From: Geobacter sp. SVR
GTDB lineage: Bacteria; Desulfobacterota; Desulfuromonadia; Geobacterales; Pseudopelobacteraceae
Reading direction: 5' to 3'
NCBI RefSeq assembly: GCF_016865365.1
Contig: NZ_AP024469.1
Coordinates: 620,001 to 684,000, forward strand
DNA: 64,000 bases
The position numbers and the translations under genes are program-made. The notes under the pieces are model-generated. The model was not told the origin of the DNA and did not search any database. It saw nothing but the letters and a program-made list of their open reading frames with translations. Numbering within the stretch: the stretch's first letter is position 1; every line of letters starts with the position of its first letter. Positions 1 to 9,661 of the stretch are shown here, piece after piece.

Positions 1-457
1 ACGAATTGCCGCCTTCATCGTAAAGGCCCGTGCCGAATCGCCGATCAGGAGCACCCTGCACCTGGTCGACATCGTAAAGGGCGCCGTGCCGAAGGCCAAG
101 TGGGACGAGCGTATCCACCCGGCCACCCGCACCTTTCAGGGGCTGCGGATCGCCGTCAATCATGAGCTCGACAGTCTGGAGCAGGGCCTGCGTGCCGCAC
201 TCGATCATCTCAAGCCGGGGGGGCGGGGGGTGGTGATCTCCTTCCACTCACTGGAGGACCGGATCGTCAAGCATATCTTCAGGGAGTTTGCCACCGGCTG
301 CATCTGTCCGCGTCACCTGCCGGTGTGCGTCTGCGGTCATCAGCCCAAGGTGCGCATCCTTACCGGCCGGCCGGTGCTTGCCACCGACCGGGAGGTGCAG
401 CACAATCCGCGCGCGCGCAGCGCCAAGCTGCGGGTGGTTGAACGCCTGCAGAGCTGA
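1..457 (+). CDS. rsmH: 16S rRNA m4C1402 methyltransferase RsmH (MraW), C-terminal part
   Basis: SAM-dependent N4-methylation of C1402 in 16S rRNA. The gene enters from the left window edge; the open frame starts at base 2 and about 152 residues are visible, so the N-terminal SAM-binding motifs are missing. The visible part shows the family segments '[15 protein letters not shown]', '[18 protein letters not shown]' and the terminal '[14 protein letters not shown]'. It is the first visible gene of the dcw cluster and lies 88 bases before ftsL, the usual order. The true start is outside the window. Confidence 0.95.
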   Translation, partial: RIAAFIVKARAESPIRSTLHLVDIVKGAVPKAKWDERIHPATRTFQGLRIAVNHELDSLEQGLRAALDHLKPGGRGVVISFHSLEDRIVKHIFREFATGCICPRHLPVCVCGHQPKVRILTGRPVLATDREVQHNPRARSAKLRVVERLQS

Positions 458-545
458 GGGCGGTTGAAATGAATTGACGCCGTGAGCCGCAGGCATCATG
501 GCGAAGCAGTACCGGGCAGGGTATTTTTCAGGAGGAAAAAACAGC

Positions 546-887
546 ATGGCACACGCCAGGACCGATTACGGCAAGGTCGCCGCTCCACGGCACATCACCG
601 GAGTGGAGTTTTTGTCCCACCGCATGGACATCTTCAGGTTCCTGATGATCTGCATGATTCTCTTCACGATCGTTTCGGTGTTTCATGTCTGGTCGCGTTT
701 CAAGCTGATCGACCTGAACCTGCAGATTGCAGAGTCGAGCAGGCAGCTCAAGGAGAGCCAGCAGGAACAGAAGCGCCTCAAGCTTGAGGCTGCTTCCCTG
801 AGAACTCCGGGACGCATCGAGACCATTGCCAAGGGAGAGCTGGGCATGGCACTGCCGAGCGAGCAGCAGGTCGTTTTCGTAAAATGA
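546..887 (+). CDS. ftsL: Cell division protein FtsL
   Basis: Small bitopic divisome protein (113 residues) that forms the FtsQ-FtsL-FtsB scaffold which activates FtsWI. It has one membrane segment at about residues 23-43 followed by a short heptad-rich periplasmic coiled coil (residues 50-85). I chose the ATG at 546 because AGGAGG lies at 530-535 with 10-base spacing; an upstream in-frame ATG at 498 would add 16 residues but has no ribosome binding site. The stop overlaps the ftsI start as ATGA (884-887). The call rests on position between rsmH and ftsI plus topology, since FtsL sequence is poorly conserved. Confidence 0.85.
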   Translation: MAHARTDYGKVAAPRHITGVEFLSHRMDIFRFLMICMILFTIVSVFHVWSRFKLIDLNLQIAESSRQLKESQQEQKRLKLEAASLRTPGRIETIAKGELGMALPSEQQVVFVK

Positions 888-2872
888 AGGAAGACCGGGA
901 AAAATGGGCCCGCACCCGGATAATCATTATCGGGACGTGCTTTGGCCTGTTGTTCCTGGCAGTGACGGTCCAGGCCTTCAGGTTGCAGATCCTGCAACAC
1001 GAGGAGATGGTCAAGAAAGCGGACCGGCAGCACCAACGCGTTGTCCCGCTGACACCGGCGCGCGGCACCATCATGGACCGCAACGGCAACAATCTGGCAG
1101 TATCGGTCGAGATGGATTCCTGCTACGCCGAGCCCCGCAATATTCAAGATCTTGAAGGCACGGCAGCCGTATTGGCCCCTTTCCTGGGTACCACCCAGCA
1201 GGAGCTTCTCAGGAAGCTGAACGGGAACAGGAATTTTGTTTGGCTGGAACGCAGGTTGACCCCGGAGCAGGCTGTCCGGATCAAGAACCTCAAGTTGCGG
1301 GGCATCGGCTTCGCTCCCGAAACAAAACGTTTCTATCCCAATCTGGAAGTGGCAGCGCATGTGATCGGGTTCACCGGTCTTGACCCGGTCGGCCTGGAAG
1401 GGGTGGAGCGCAAGTACGATTCCGTCATTCTCGGCAATACCGGCTATATTGTAACCGAGCGCGACGCCCTGGGACGCAATATTGCCCTGAAAAATGTGCT
1501 GGTCAAGAATTCGTCGCCCGGCAAAAACCTGATCCTGACGCTGGACATGACCATCCAGCACATTGCCGAGAAAGAGCTGGCCAAGGCGGTTACCACCAGC
1601 CAGGGCAAGAACGGCATGGCGCTGGTGATGGAATCCGATACCGGCAGAATTCTGGCGATGGCCAATTACCCGGCATTCAACCCCAATGCCTTTTCGCATT
1701 ATCCGCAGGCCTTTCTGCGCAACCGGATCGTGGCCGACAGCTTCGAGCCGGGATCGACCTTCAAGATATTTCTGCTGGCAGCAGCCATGGAAGAACGGCT
1801 CATCAAGCCAGGGGATGTACTTAACTGCGAGAACGGCAGTTATCGCGTCGCTGATCGTACCATCCATGACACCCACAGCTATGCGCGTCTGACGGTGGCG
1901 GAGATCCTCAAGTATTCGAGCAATATCGGGGCAGCCAAGATCGGATTCAAGCTGGGGGACGAACGGCTCTTCCAATACCTGCGGAACTTCGGTTTCGGCG
2001 AGCGTTCCGGCATCGATCTGCCGGGAGAATCGCCGGGCAACCTGCGCGACAAGCGCCGCTGGTACGGTGTCGACCTTGCCACCATCTCCTTTGGGCAGGG
2101 GGTGTCAGCCTCGGCTATCCAGCTCGCAGCGGCGGTATCGGCAGTGGCGAACGGCGGCAATCTGATGAAACCCTACGTGGTCGAGCGTATCCTGGACGAC
2201 AGCGGCCAGGAGGTTCGAAAAATCGAGCCACAGATCGTGCGCCGGGTGATCTCTCCCGAAACGGCTGCGCAGGTGACCAAAATGATGGAGGGGGTCACCA
2301 TCGATGGTGGAACCGGGCTCAACGCTGCTGTTGAAGGCTTTCGCGTGGCCGGCAAGACCGGTACGGCCCAGAAGGTCGATCCCGTGACCCGCGGCTATTC
2401 GGCTACCAAGCGTACTGCTTCGTTTATAGGGTTCATCCCGGCCGACAAGCCCAAGCTGACCATCCTGGTGGTGGTGGATGAGCCGAAGACCAGCCCCTAT
2501 GGCGGTGTCGTGGCTGCCCCGGCCTTTCACGAAATAGCTCTGAACTCGCTGGCCTATCTGAAGATCGTACCGCCCGGAGCGGCAGACAAGCCCAGGGTAA
2601 TGGAGGCCAAGGCAGCACAACAAAAGACCGCACCCCCCCCGCCGCAGGATGCAATGATCGAAGGGGGTGCCATGGAAGAGCCGGGCGCCGGTGCGGTGGT
2701 CATGCCTGATTTCCGGGGTATGAGCATGCGCACGGTGCTGCAGGTGATGGAAAAACGAAAGATAAACATCAGGCTGATGGGCAGCGGCCGGGCAACGGAG
2801 CAAAACCCGATGCCGGGGCAGACCATCAGGGGTGGCGACGAGGTCTGGATTAAATTCACCCCCTCAGCGTAA
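884..2872 (+). CDS. ftsI: Penicillin-binding protein FtsI (PBP3) with C-terminal PASTA domain
   Basis: Septal peptidoglycan D,D-transpeptidase, 662 residues. There is one membrane anchor at about residues 10-30, a dimerisation domain, then the transpeptidase domain with active-site S291-TFK, S345-S-N347 and K491-T-G. A proline-rich linker (about 575-600) leads to a single PASTA domain (about 602-662). PASTA on a division PBP is known from Gram-positives and delta-proteobacteria and is absent from the shorter gamma-proteobacterial FtsI. It is translationally coupled to ftsL through an ATGA overlap. A terminator-like hairpin follows directly after its stop codon. Confidence 0.95.
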   Translation: MKEDREKWARTRIIIIGTCFGLLFLAVTVQAFRLQILQHEEMVKKADRQHQRVVPLTPARGTIMDRNGNNLAVSVEMDSCYAEPRNIQDLEGTAAVLAPFLGTTQQELLRKLNGNRNFVWLERRLTPEQAVRIKNLKLRGIGFAPETKRFYPNLEVAAHVIGFTGLDPVGLEGVERKYDSVILGNTGYIVTERDALGRNIALKNVLVKNSSPGKNLILTLDMTIQHIAEKELAKAVTTSQGKNGMALVMESDTGRILAMANYPAFNPNAFSHYPQAFLRNRIVADSFEPGSTFKIFLLAAAMEERLIKPGDVLNCENGSYRVADRTIHDTHSYARLTVAEILKYSSNIGAAKIGFKLGDERLFQYLRNFGFGERSGIDLPGESPGNLRDKRRWYGVDLATISFGQGVSASAIQLAAAVSAVANGGNLMKPYVVERILDDSGQEVRKIEPQIVRRVISPETAAQVTKMMEGVTIDGGTGLNAAVEGFRVAGKTGTAQKVDPVTRGYSATKRTASFIGFIPADKPKLTILVVVDEPKTSPYGGVVAAPAFHEIALNSLAYLKIVPPGAADKPRVMEAKAAQQKTAPPPPQDAMIEGGAMEEPGAGAVVMPDFRGMSMRTVLQVMEKRKINIRLMGSGRATEQNPMPGQTIRGGDEVWIKFTPSA

Positions 2873-2876
2873 TGAT

Positions 2877-2913
2877 CACAACCTGCCTGCCGTCGGCGGG
2901 TTGTGCCATTTTT
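2877..2913 (+). terminator. Terminator-like hairpin between ftsI and murE
   Basis: An 11-bp stem (2877-2887 with 2895-2905, one G-T pair, 7-base loop) is followed after three bases by TTTTT at 2909-2913. It begins 4 bases after the ftsI stop, inside an otherwise co-directional cluster, so it would be an attenuator or internal partial terminator rather than the operon end. The fold is read by eye; the U-tract is short. Confidence 0.45.
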
Positions 2914-3072
2914 GCGAATTGCAACAGGCGGAATTGTTGCCTGAAACGAACAAAGCGATCGCCTGCTGACTCCCTTCTTTGGCGATTGAGACGTAACATC
3001 GCATCCCCCGATTGTGGGATAATGAAATCGAAGCTGTTACACCACTACTTTACATCAAGGGCGGTAGATCGT

Positions 3073-4596
3073 ATGACTCTCTCTCAACTGCTCAGCCCGC
3101 TTGCCGATTGCGAACTCCACGGACAAGGCGTTCCGGAGATCAGCGGCGTTACCTGCGATTCCCGCGGCGTGGCTCCGGGATCGCTCTTCTTTGCACTGCG
3201 GGGAACCAGCTTCGACGGCCATAATTATGTCGCTGCGGCTGTGGAGGCGGGTGCCGCGGCAGTGGTGCTGGAGGATCCCTCCTTTGCACCGGCAACGATT
3301 CCGTGGGTGCGGGTGCCGGACGGACGCGCGGCCATGGCCGCCATATCGGCCGAGTTCTACGGCAATCCGACTGCCGGGCTGCCGCTGGTCGGCATCACCG
3401 GGACCAACGGCAAGACCACGACCACCTATCTTCTGGAAGGTATTCTGACGGCCGCGGGCCTCCCTCCTGCCGTGCTGGGAACCATCAGCTACCGTTTCGG
3501 GGATACCAGCATCGAAGCATCCCACACCACGCCGGAATCGACCGAGCTGCAGGCCGCTTTCAGAACGCTGGACAATGCCGGCGCTCGGGCCTTTGTGATG
3601 GAGGTCTCCTCCCATGCGCTTGAACAGAAGCGGGTGGATGGTTGCCACTTCGACGTGGGGGTCTTCACCAACCTGACCCGCGACCATCTGGACTACCACA
3701 AGACCATGGAGAGCTACCTGGACTCCAAGCTGCGCCTGTTCAGGGAACTGCTCCGTACGGCGCCGGTCAAGCCGCAGCGCCGGGCAGCGGTCAATATGGA
3801 CGACGAATATGGTGCCCGGGTGGCAGCGGCTGCCGTCTGTCCGGTCATCACCTATGGTGTCGACTTCGCAGGGGATGTACGGGCAGCCAATGTCACCTCC
3901 TCCGTCAGCGGCATCAGCGGAACGCTGGTCACTCCCGCAGGGGAAATTCCCTTTGAGTCACGTTTGCTGGGCAAGTTCAATCTTTCCAATATTCTGGCGG
4001 CTGCAGCTGCCGGTATCGCACTTGACCTGCCGCTGGAAGCGATCAAAACCGGCATCGAGCAGCATGCCACGGTTCCGGGGCGGATGGAGCGGGTCGACAA
4101 CAGTCACGGCGTCACACTGCTGGTGGATTATGCCCATACCGGGGATGCCCTGGAAAATGTGCTGTCAACCCTGCAGGAGTTGAAAACCGGACGCATCATC
4201 ACCGTTTTCGGCTGCGGCGGCGACCGCGATCCGGGCAAGCGCCCGATCATGGGCAGCATTGCAGCCCGGATGAGCGACATTGCCATCGTCACCTCCGACA
4301 ACCCCCGCACCGAGGATCCCTTCGCCATTCTGGATCAGGTCAGGGCCGGCATCGTTCCGTTGAGATTGTGCGAGTTCAGCCCCGATCAGATCGATGCCGG
4401 CGGCGTGGAAAAGGGCTTCACCATGCTGGAAAACCGGCGCGAGGCGATCCGGCTGGCAGTGCGCCTGGCCCGCCCGGGGGACATCGTGCTCCTGGCAGGC
4501 AAGGGGCATGAGGACTACCAGATCATCGGCCGCACCAAGCACCATTTCGACGATCGCGAAGAGGCGCGGCAGGCCTTTGCGGAGCTGCTACCCTGA
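3073..4596 (+). CDS. murE: UDP-MurNAc-tripeptide synthetase MurE (meso-DAP adding)
   Basis: Cytoplasmic Mur ligase adding the third stem-peptide residue to UDP-MurNAc-L-Ala-D-Glu. 507 residues with the three Mur ligase domains. The ATP loop [11 protein letters not shown] lies at 107-117, and D409-N-P-R412 is the motif that selects meso-diaminopimelate rather than lysine. I took the ATG at 3073 because the family begins near 'MTLSQLL'; the frame is open upstream to 2872 and an ATG at 3022 is possible. No start has a strong ribosome binding site. The 200-base gap to ftsI is the largest in the upstream half of the cluster. The stop overlaps murF by one base. Confidence 0.96.
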   Translation: MTLSQLLSPLADCELHGQGVPEISGVTCDSRGVAPGSLFFALRGTSFDGHNYVAAAVEAGAAAVVLEDPSFAPATIPWVRVPDGRAAMAAISAEFYGNPTAGLPLVGITGTNGKTTTTYLLEGILTAAGLPPAVLGTISYRFGDTSIEASHTTPESTELQAAFRTLDNAGARAFVMEVSSHALEQKRVDGCHFDVGVFTNLTRDHLDYHKTMESYLDSKLRLFRELLRTAPVKPQRRAAVNMDDEYGARVAAAAVCPVITYGVDFAGDVRAANVTSSVSGISGTLVTPAGEIPFESRLLGKFNLSNILAAAAAGIALDLPLEAIKTGIEQHATVPGRMERVDNSHGVTLLVDYAHTGDALENVLSTLQELKTGRIITVFGCGGDRDPGKRPIMGSIAARMSDIAIVTSDNPRTEDPFAILDQVRAGIVPLRLCEFSPDQIDAGGVEKGFTMLENRREAIRLAVRLARPGDIVLLAGKGHEDYQIIGRTKHHFDDREEARQAFAELLP

Positions 4597-5972
4597 TGTT
4601 CACCGTTGCCGAAATAGCCGCCGCCACCGGAGGCGTCATTCATGGCAACCGAGAGCGGGAGGTGGCGGCCGTGTCCACCGACTCGCGCAGTGTTCAGCCG
4701 GGGGCCCTGTTCGTTCCGCTCAAAGGGGAGCGTTTCGACGGGCATGATTTTCTCCCGGAGGTGTTCGGCCGCGGTGTAACCGTGACGCTGGCCGAGAGCG
4801 GCCATTCGCTCGCCCGTTCAGGTGAGGAGGGCCGGACCATCATCGCGGTTCCCGACACGCTGAAGGCCCTGGGAGACCTGGCTGCCGCGTTCCGGCGCCG
4901 CTTCGCGCTCACCGTGATCGGCGTGACCGGCAGCAACGGCAAGACCACCACCAAAGAGATGCTGGCTGCAATTCTCGAGCAGACCGGGTCCGGACTCAAG
5001 ACCCAAGGCAACCTCAACAACCTGATCGGCCTGCCGCAGATGCTGTTCCGGCTGGAAACGGGGCATCGCTGGGCAGTGCTGGAGATGGGCATGAGTGAGC
5101 CGGGGGAGATCGATCGCCTGGCCGAGATCGCCGGACCGCAGATCGGCATCGTGCTGAATGCCTTTCCCGCCCATCTGGAGAGCATGGGGAGCGTGGAGAA
5201 CGTGGCCCGCGCCAAGGGTGAGCTGCTGCTGCGATTGCCGCACGACGGCTGCGCCGTGGTCAATGGCGACGATCCGCTCATTGCAGTACAGCCGTCGCCC
5301 GCCGGAGTGCGGCGTCTGGTTTTCGGTTCAGGCAGCCAGGTGCATGCCACGGAAATCGAGCCCCTGGGCATCGTGGGCCAGCGTTTCCTGCTCCATATCG
5401 AACAGGCGGTTTATCCGGTTGTGCTGCATGCCTTTGGCGGCCACGCCGTCAGCAATGCGCTGGCCGCGGCTGCCGCCTCGCTGGCCGCCGGAGTTTCGCC
5501 GGAACTGATCGTGAGCGGCCTGGAGCGGTTCCGGCCGTATGACAAGCGCTTCCGTTTGGAAGAGGTGGGAGGGCTGGTCCTGATCGACGACAGTTACAAC
5601 GCCAATCCCGCATCGACCGAGGCGGCGCTGAACACCCTGGCCGGACTGAAAGGCAGTCGCCGGGCCTTCGTAGCCCTGGGGGACATGCTGGAGCTGGGGG
5701 GTGACGAGGCGGAACTCCATCGCCAGGCGGGCATCCAGGCCGCACGTGTGGCGGACCGGCTCTATCTGCTGGGAGATTTGACGCGGCATAGTGCCGAAGG
5801 GGCGTCCTCCGCAGGCATGCCGGCCGCAGATATCGTCCGTGCCGCAAATCATGAGGAGATCATCGCTGATATCCGTCTGCGCGCCGCAGAGGGAGACTTC
5901 ATACTGGTCAAGGGCTCGCGCGGCATGCGGATGGAGCGGGTGGCCGAAGGAATCCGGGACATCAACCGGTAG
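4596..5972 (+). CDS. murF: UDP-MurNAc-pentapeptide synthetase MurF
   Basis: Adds D-Ala-D-Ala to UDP-MurNAc-tripeptide, the last cytoplasmic step of the nucleotide precursor. 458 residues, a normal length. The N-terminal domain shows '[26 protein letters not shown]', and the ATP loop [12 protein letters not shown] starts at residue 109. The C-terminal domain carries '[10 protein letters not shown]' and '[12 protein letters not shown]' near the end, both MurF signatures. The start overlaps the murE stop (TGATG), indicating translational coupling. D-Ala-D-Ala is supplied by Ddl encoded downstream in the same cluster. Confidence 0.96.
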   Translation: MFTVAEIAAATGGVIHGNREREVAAVSTDSRSVQPGALFVPLKGERFDGHDFLPEVFGRGVTVTLAESGHSLARSGEEGRTIIAVPDTLKALGDLAAAFRRRFALTVIGVTGSNGKTTTKEMLAAILEQTGSGLKTQGNLNNLIGLPQMLFRLETGHRWAVLEMGMSEPGEIDRLAEIAGPQIGIVLNAFPAHLESMGSVENVARAKGELLLRLPHDGCAVVNGDDPLIAVQPSPAGVRRLVFGSGSQVHATEIEPLGIVGQRFLLHIEQAVYPVVLHAFGGHAVSNALAAAAASLAAGVSPELIVSGLERFRPYDKRFRLEEVGGLVLIDDSYNANPASTEAALNTLAGLKGSRRAFVALGDMLELGGDEAELHRQAGIQAARVADRLYLLGDLTRHSAEGASSAGMPAADIVRAANHEEIIADIRLRAAEGDFILVKGSRGMRMERVAEGIRDINR

Positions 5973-6013
5973 GGGCGGTACGAGTATCGTCCCAACATGA
6001 ATCGGGGAAAAAC

Positions 6014-7090
6014 ATGCTTTACCATATTTTCTATCCGCTGGCTTCCAACGTAAAGCTCTTCAACATATTCAAGTACCTGACCTTCCGCACCATCTACGCG
6101 ATGATCACGGCGCTGGTGGTCTGCTTCGTACTGGGGCCCTGGATCATTCGCAAGCTGGAAAGCCTGCAGGCCCGCCAGGTGATCCGTACCGACGGTCCCG
6201 AATCGCACCTGCAGAAGCAGGGTACCCCGACCATGGGGGGGGTGATGATCCTGGCGGCGATCGTGATTCCGACCCTGCTGTGGGCAGACCTCAAGAATCT
6301 GTATGTCTGGCTGGCGCTGCTCATCACCGTCGGCTACGGCCTGATCGGGTTCGTCGACGACTACAAAAAGGTGGTGGAGAAAAACCCCAAGGGGCTCTCG
6401 CCGCGTCAGAAGATGTTCTGGCAGGTGCTCCTGGCCGGATCGGTGGCGATATACCTGTACGTCAAGCCGGGATTCAGCGAGCAGCTTTTCTTCCCGTTCT
6501 TCAAGAATTTCCATCCCGATCTATGGATCTGGTTCATTCCGTTTGCGACCCTGGTAATCGTGGGGGCCAGCAATGCCGTTAACCTGACCGATGGTCTGGA
6601 CGGTCTGGCAATCGGCCCGGTGGCGATCAATGCCGCCACCTACATGCTGTTCTCGTACATCGCCGGCCACGCCACCCTGTCAGCCTATCTGCAGGTGCCA
6701 CGCGTACCGGGGGCCGGTGAACTGGCGGTGCTGTGCGGCGCCATGGTGGGGGCCGGTCTCGGGTTCCTGTGGTACAACTCCTACCCGGCCGAGGTCTTCA
6801 TGGGAGATGTGGGCTCGCTCTCCCTGGGGGGGGCGCTGGGGGCGATCGCGGTCCTGACCAAGCAGGAGATCCTGCTGGTGATCGTGGGGGGGGTATTCGT
6901 AGTCGAAGCGCTGTCGGTCATCTTCCAGGTCGGCTCCTACAAGTACCGCGGCAAGCGCATATTCCGCATGGCGCCGATCCATCACCACTTCGAGCTGAAG
7001 GGGGTGGCCGAGCCCAAGATCATCGTGCGTTTCTGGATCATCACCATCATCCTGGCCCTGGTGGCGATTTCGACACTGAAGATGCGTTAA
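6014..7090 (+). CDS. mraY: Phospho-MurNAc-pentapeptide transferase MraY
   Basis: Integral membrane enzyme moving phospho-MurNAc-pentapeptide from UDP to undecaprenyl phosphate, producing lipid I. 358 residues with about ten hydrophobic segments. Family marks are 'KQGTPTMGG', the catalytic aspartates in 'GFVDDYKKV', '[10 protein letters not shown]', and the HHH motif in '[12 protein letters not shown]'. The start at 6014 is preceded by a GGGG-type ribosome binding site and gives the typical N-terminus 'MLYHIFYPL'. It lies 41 bases after murF and 37 before murD. Confidence 0.97.
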   Translation: MLYHIFYPLASNVKLFNIFKYLTFRTIYAMITALVVCFVLGPWIIRKLESLQARQVIRTDGPESHLQKQGTPTMGGVMILAAIVIPTLLWADLKNLYVWLALLITVGYGLIGFVDDYKKVVEKNPKGLSPRQKMFWQVLLAGSVAIYLYVKPGFSEQLFFPFFKNFHPDLWIWFIPFATLVIVGASNAVNLTDGLDGLAIGPVAINAATYMLFSYIAGHATLSAYLQVPRVPGAGELAVLCGAMVGAGLGFLWYNSYPAEVFMGDVGSLSLGGALGAIAVLTKQEILLVIVGGVFVVEALSVIFQVGSYKYRGKRIFRMAPIHHHFELKGVAEPKIIVRFWIITIILALVAISTLKMR

Positions 7091-7127
7091 AAATCCGCCA
7101 CGGGGGCGCAGAGACACAGGTTTTCAT

Positions 7128-8468
7128 ATGGAACTGAAAGATAAGAACATACTGGTGGTCGGCCTGGCAAAAACCGGCGTGGCCTGTGCGCGTTTCCTGG
7201 CGAAAAAGGGAGCCCGGGTGACCGTGACCGATATGCGCGATGAAACGGCGCTGACGGGCCAACTGGCCGAGCTGGCGGCGTATAAGGTCCGTATGGTGCT
7301 GGGGCGCCACGACCAGGCCGACTTTACCTCCAGCGACCTAATCGTGGTTTCGCCCGGCGTTCCGCAGGATCACCCGCTGCTGGCTGCAGCCACAGCCGCA
7401 GGGGTCGAGATCGTCAGCGAGATCGAGCTGGCCGGACGTTTCATCGATGTTCCGCTGGCGGCCATCACCGGCACCAACGGCAAGACCACCACCACCACCC
7501 TGCTGGGGGCGATCTTCAAGCACAACGGTTATCACACCTTTGTGGGGGGTAACATCGGCAATCCGCTGATCGAGCTGGTGGAATCCCGTCAGATGGTGGA
7601 CCAGGTCGTGGCCGAAATCAGCTCCTTCCAACTGGAGTGGATCAGAACCTTCCGGCCTGCCGTGGCGGCGCTGCTCAACCTGAGCGAAGACCATCTGGAC
7701 CGTTATCCCAGCTACCAGGCCTATATCGATGCCAAACTGCGCATCTTCGAGAACCAGACCGCCGAAGACTTTGCCGTGGTCAACCGCGACGACCCGCTGG
7801 TCTGGCAACATGCCCAGCACCTCAAGGCGCGGCTGTTCCCCTTCAGCCGTACCCAGGAGCTGGAGGAGGGCATCTTCTACCGCGACGGCGTGATAACCTA
7901 CCGTCACGATGGACATGAGGAGTGCTTTCCCATCGCCGCTATCCGGCTGCAGGGGGTCCATAACCGGGAAAACATCATGGCGGCCCTGGCATGTGCGCTG
8001 CTTCTGGGCTGCCGCGCTGACGAGGCTTTCGAGACCGTGCTCTGCTTCGAATCACTGCATCACCGCATGGAGTTCGTGCGGGAAGTCAACGGAGTCGGCT
8101 ACTACGAGGACAGCAAGGCCACCAATGTCGGCAGCGTGCAGAAGGCGCTGGAGAGCTTCGATAACATCACCCTGATTGCCGGCGGCAAGGACAAAGGGGG
8201 CTCCTATGCACCCCTGGCAGCCCTGGTGCAGGAACGGGTGCGCCACCTGGTGCTGATCGGCGAGGCTACCGACCGGATGCAGGCCGAACTGGGTCACCTT
8301 ACCGATACGCTCAGGGCCGCCACTCTGGAGGATGCGGTCGCGCTGGCAGCACGGGTCACGCAAGCGGGGGGCACGGTGCTGATGTCTCCTGCCTGTTCCA
8401 GTTTCGATATGTTCAAAGATTACGAGGAGCGCGCCCAGCGCTTCATTGCAGCGGTGAACGCGCTGTAA
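7128..8468 (+). CDS. murD: UDP-MurNAc-L-alanine:D-glutamate ligase MurD
   Basis: Cytoplasmic ligase adding D-Glu to UDP-MurNAc-L-Ala. 446 residues. The N-terminal Rossmann-like domain begins '[13 protein letters not shown]'; the ATP loop [10 protein letters not shown] starts at residue 115; the C-terminal domain has '[13 protein letters not shown]' and '[21 protein letters not shown]', both diagnostic of MurD. The gene is co-directional and closely spaced with mraY and ftsW. Nothing is unusual. Confidence 0.96.
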   Translation: MELKDKNILVVGLAKTGVACARFLAKKGARVTVTDMRDETALTGQLAELAAYKVRMVLGRHDQADFTSSDLIVVSPGVPQDHPLLAAATAAGVEIVSEIELAGRFIDVPLAAITGTNGKTTTTTLLGAIFKHNGYHTFVGGNIGNPLIELVESRQMVDQVVAEISSFQLEWIRTFRPAVAALLNLSEDHLDRYPSYQAYIDAKLRIFENQTAEDFAVVNRDDPLVWQHAQHLKARLFPFSRTQELEEGIFYRDGVITYRHDGHEECFPIAAIRLQGVHNRENIMAALACALLLGCRADEAFETVLCFESLHHRMEFVREVNGVGYYEDSKATNVGSVQKALESFDNITLIAGGKDKGGSYAPLAALVQERVRHLVLIGEATDRMQAELGHLTDTLRAATLEDAVALAARVTQAGGTVLMSPACSSFDMFKDYEERAQRFIAAVNAL

Positions 8469-8496
8469 AAGACCATGAATTGTTGCTCGGGATGCC

Positions 8497-9630
8497 ATGA
8501 AACTGATGCTCAAAAAACTGGAGGAGTATGATCTGATCATCATGCTGATGGCGATCGCCCTGACCTGTTTCGGGGTGGTAATGGTCTACTCCGCCTCGAA
8601 CATCATGGCAGACAAGCGCTTCCACGACGGCTTCTTTTTTCTGAAACGCCAGGGACTGTTTGCTCTGGTCGGGTTCACCATCATGCTGATCGTGATGCGG
8701 GTCGATTACCATCTCTGGAAGAAACTGGCCGTGCCGGCGCTGTTGATTTGCCTGGTGCTGCTGGGGATGGTGCTGATACCGGGCATCGGCGGCAAGGCCG
8801 GGGGCTCGTCGCGCTGGATCAAGCTGCCCGGTTTCAACCTGCAGCCATCCGAGATGGCCAAGCTTGCCCTGATCATGTATATGGCCTATTCCCTGGACAA
8901 GAAACAGGACAAGGTCAAATCGCTGACCTCGGGGTTTATCCCCTACATGATCGTGCTGATGTTCCTGATCGTCTTCCTGGTGCTGCAGCCCGACCTGGGT
9001 GGGGCGCTGACCCTGGCGGCGGTAGCGGTTACCATGCTGTTCGCTGCCGGTACCCGTTTGACCTATATCCTCTCCATGTTCCTGCTGGCATTGCCGCTTC
9101 TGGCCATCAAGCTCAGTCGCGGTTACCACAAGGGACGCATCGACGCCTACCTTGATCCCTGGAGCGACCCGGCCGGCAAGGGCTTCCAGATCATCCAGTC
9201 CTGGCTGGCCCTCGGCACCGGTGGCGTATTCGGACAGGGGCTGGGTGAGGGGAAGCAGAAGCTGTTCTACCTGCCCGAAGCGCACACCGATTTCATCCTC
9301 TCGGTGGTGGGCGAGGAGCTGGGATTCCTGGGAGTTGCGGTGATCATCGGCATGTTCTTTCTGCTGGTACAGCGTTCCATGCGGATTGCCGTGGCTGCGC
9401 CGGATACCTTCGGTCGCTTTCTGGCCTTGGGCATCGCCGTGTTGTTCGGCATCGAGGCCACGGTCAACATGGGGGTCGTGACCGGCCTGCTCCCCACCAA
9501 GGGGTTGGCGCTGCCGTTCATCAGTTACGGCGGCAGTTCCCTGCTGATCAGCCTGTTTGCGGTCGGCATCCTGCTCAACATTTCCTCGGGGCTGAAGATC
9601 TCCCCCATCGGCATCAAGGATGTGAAATGA
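8497..9630 (+). CDS. ftsW: Septal peptidoglycan glycosyltransferase FtsW (SEDS family)
   Basis: SEDS-family integral membrane polymerase that works with FtsI in septal wall synthesis. 377 residues with about ten membrane helices. Characteristic segments are 'GGSSRWIKLPGFNLQPSEMAKLALI' (the catalytic region near the QPSE motif), 'GEELGFLG' and 'PFISYGGSSLL' near the C-terminus. A poor ribosome binding site precedes the start; an ATG three codons further in is possible. Position between murD and murG separates it from RodA. Confidence 0.95.
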   Translation: MKLMLKKLEEYDLIIMLMAIALTCFGVVMVYSASNIMADKRFHDGFFFLKRQGLFALVGFTIMLIVMRVDYHLWKKLAVPALLICLVLLGMVLIPGIGGKAGGSSRWIKLPGFNLQPSEMAKLALIMYMAYSLDKKQDKVKSLTSGFIPYMIVLMFLIVFLVLQPDLGGALTLAAVAVTMLFAAGTRLTYILSMFLLALPLLAIKLSRGYHKGRIDAYLDPWSDPAGKGFQIIQSWLALGTGGVFGQGLGEGKQKLFYLPEAHTDFILSVVGEELGFLGVAVIIGMFFLLVQRSMRIAVAAPDTFGRFLALGIAVLFGIEATVNMGVVTGLLPTKGLALPFISYGGSSLLISLFAVGILLNISSGLKISPIGIKDVK

Positions 9631-9661
9631 CAATGGCACCTATTCTCAAAGGTGGATTGAT

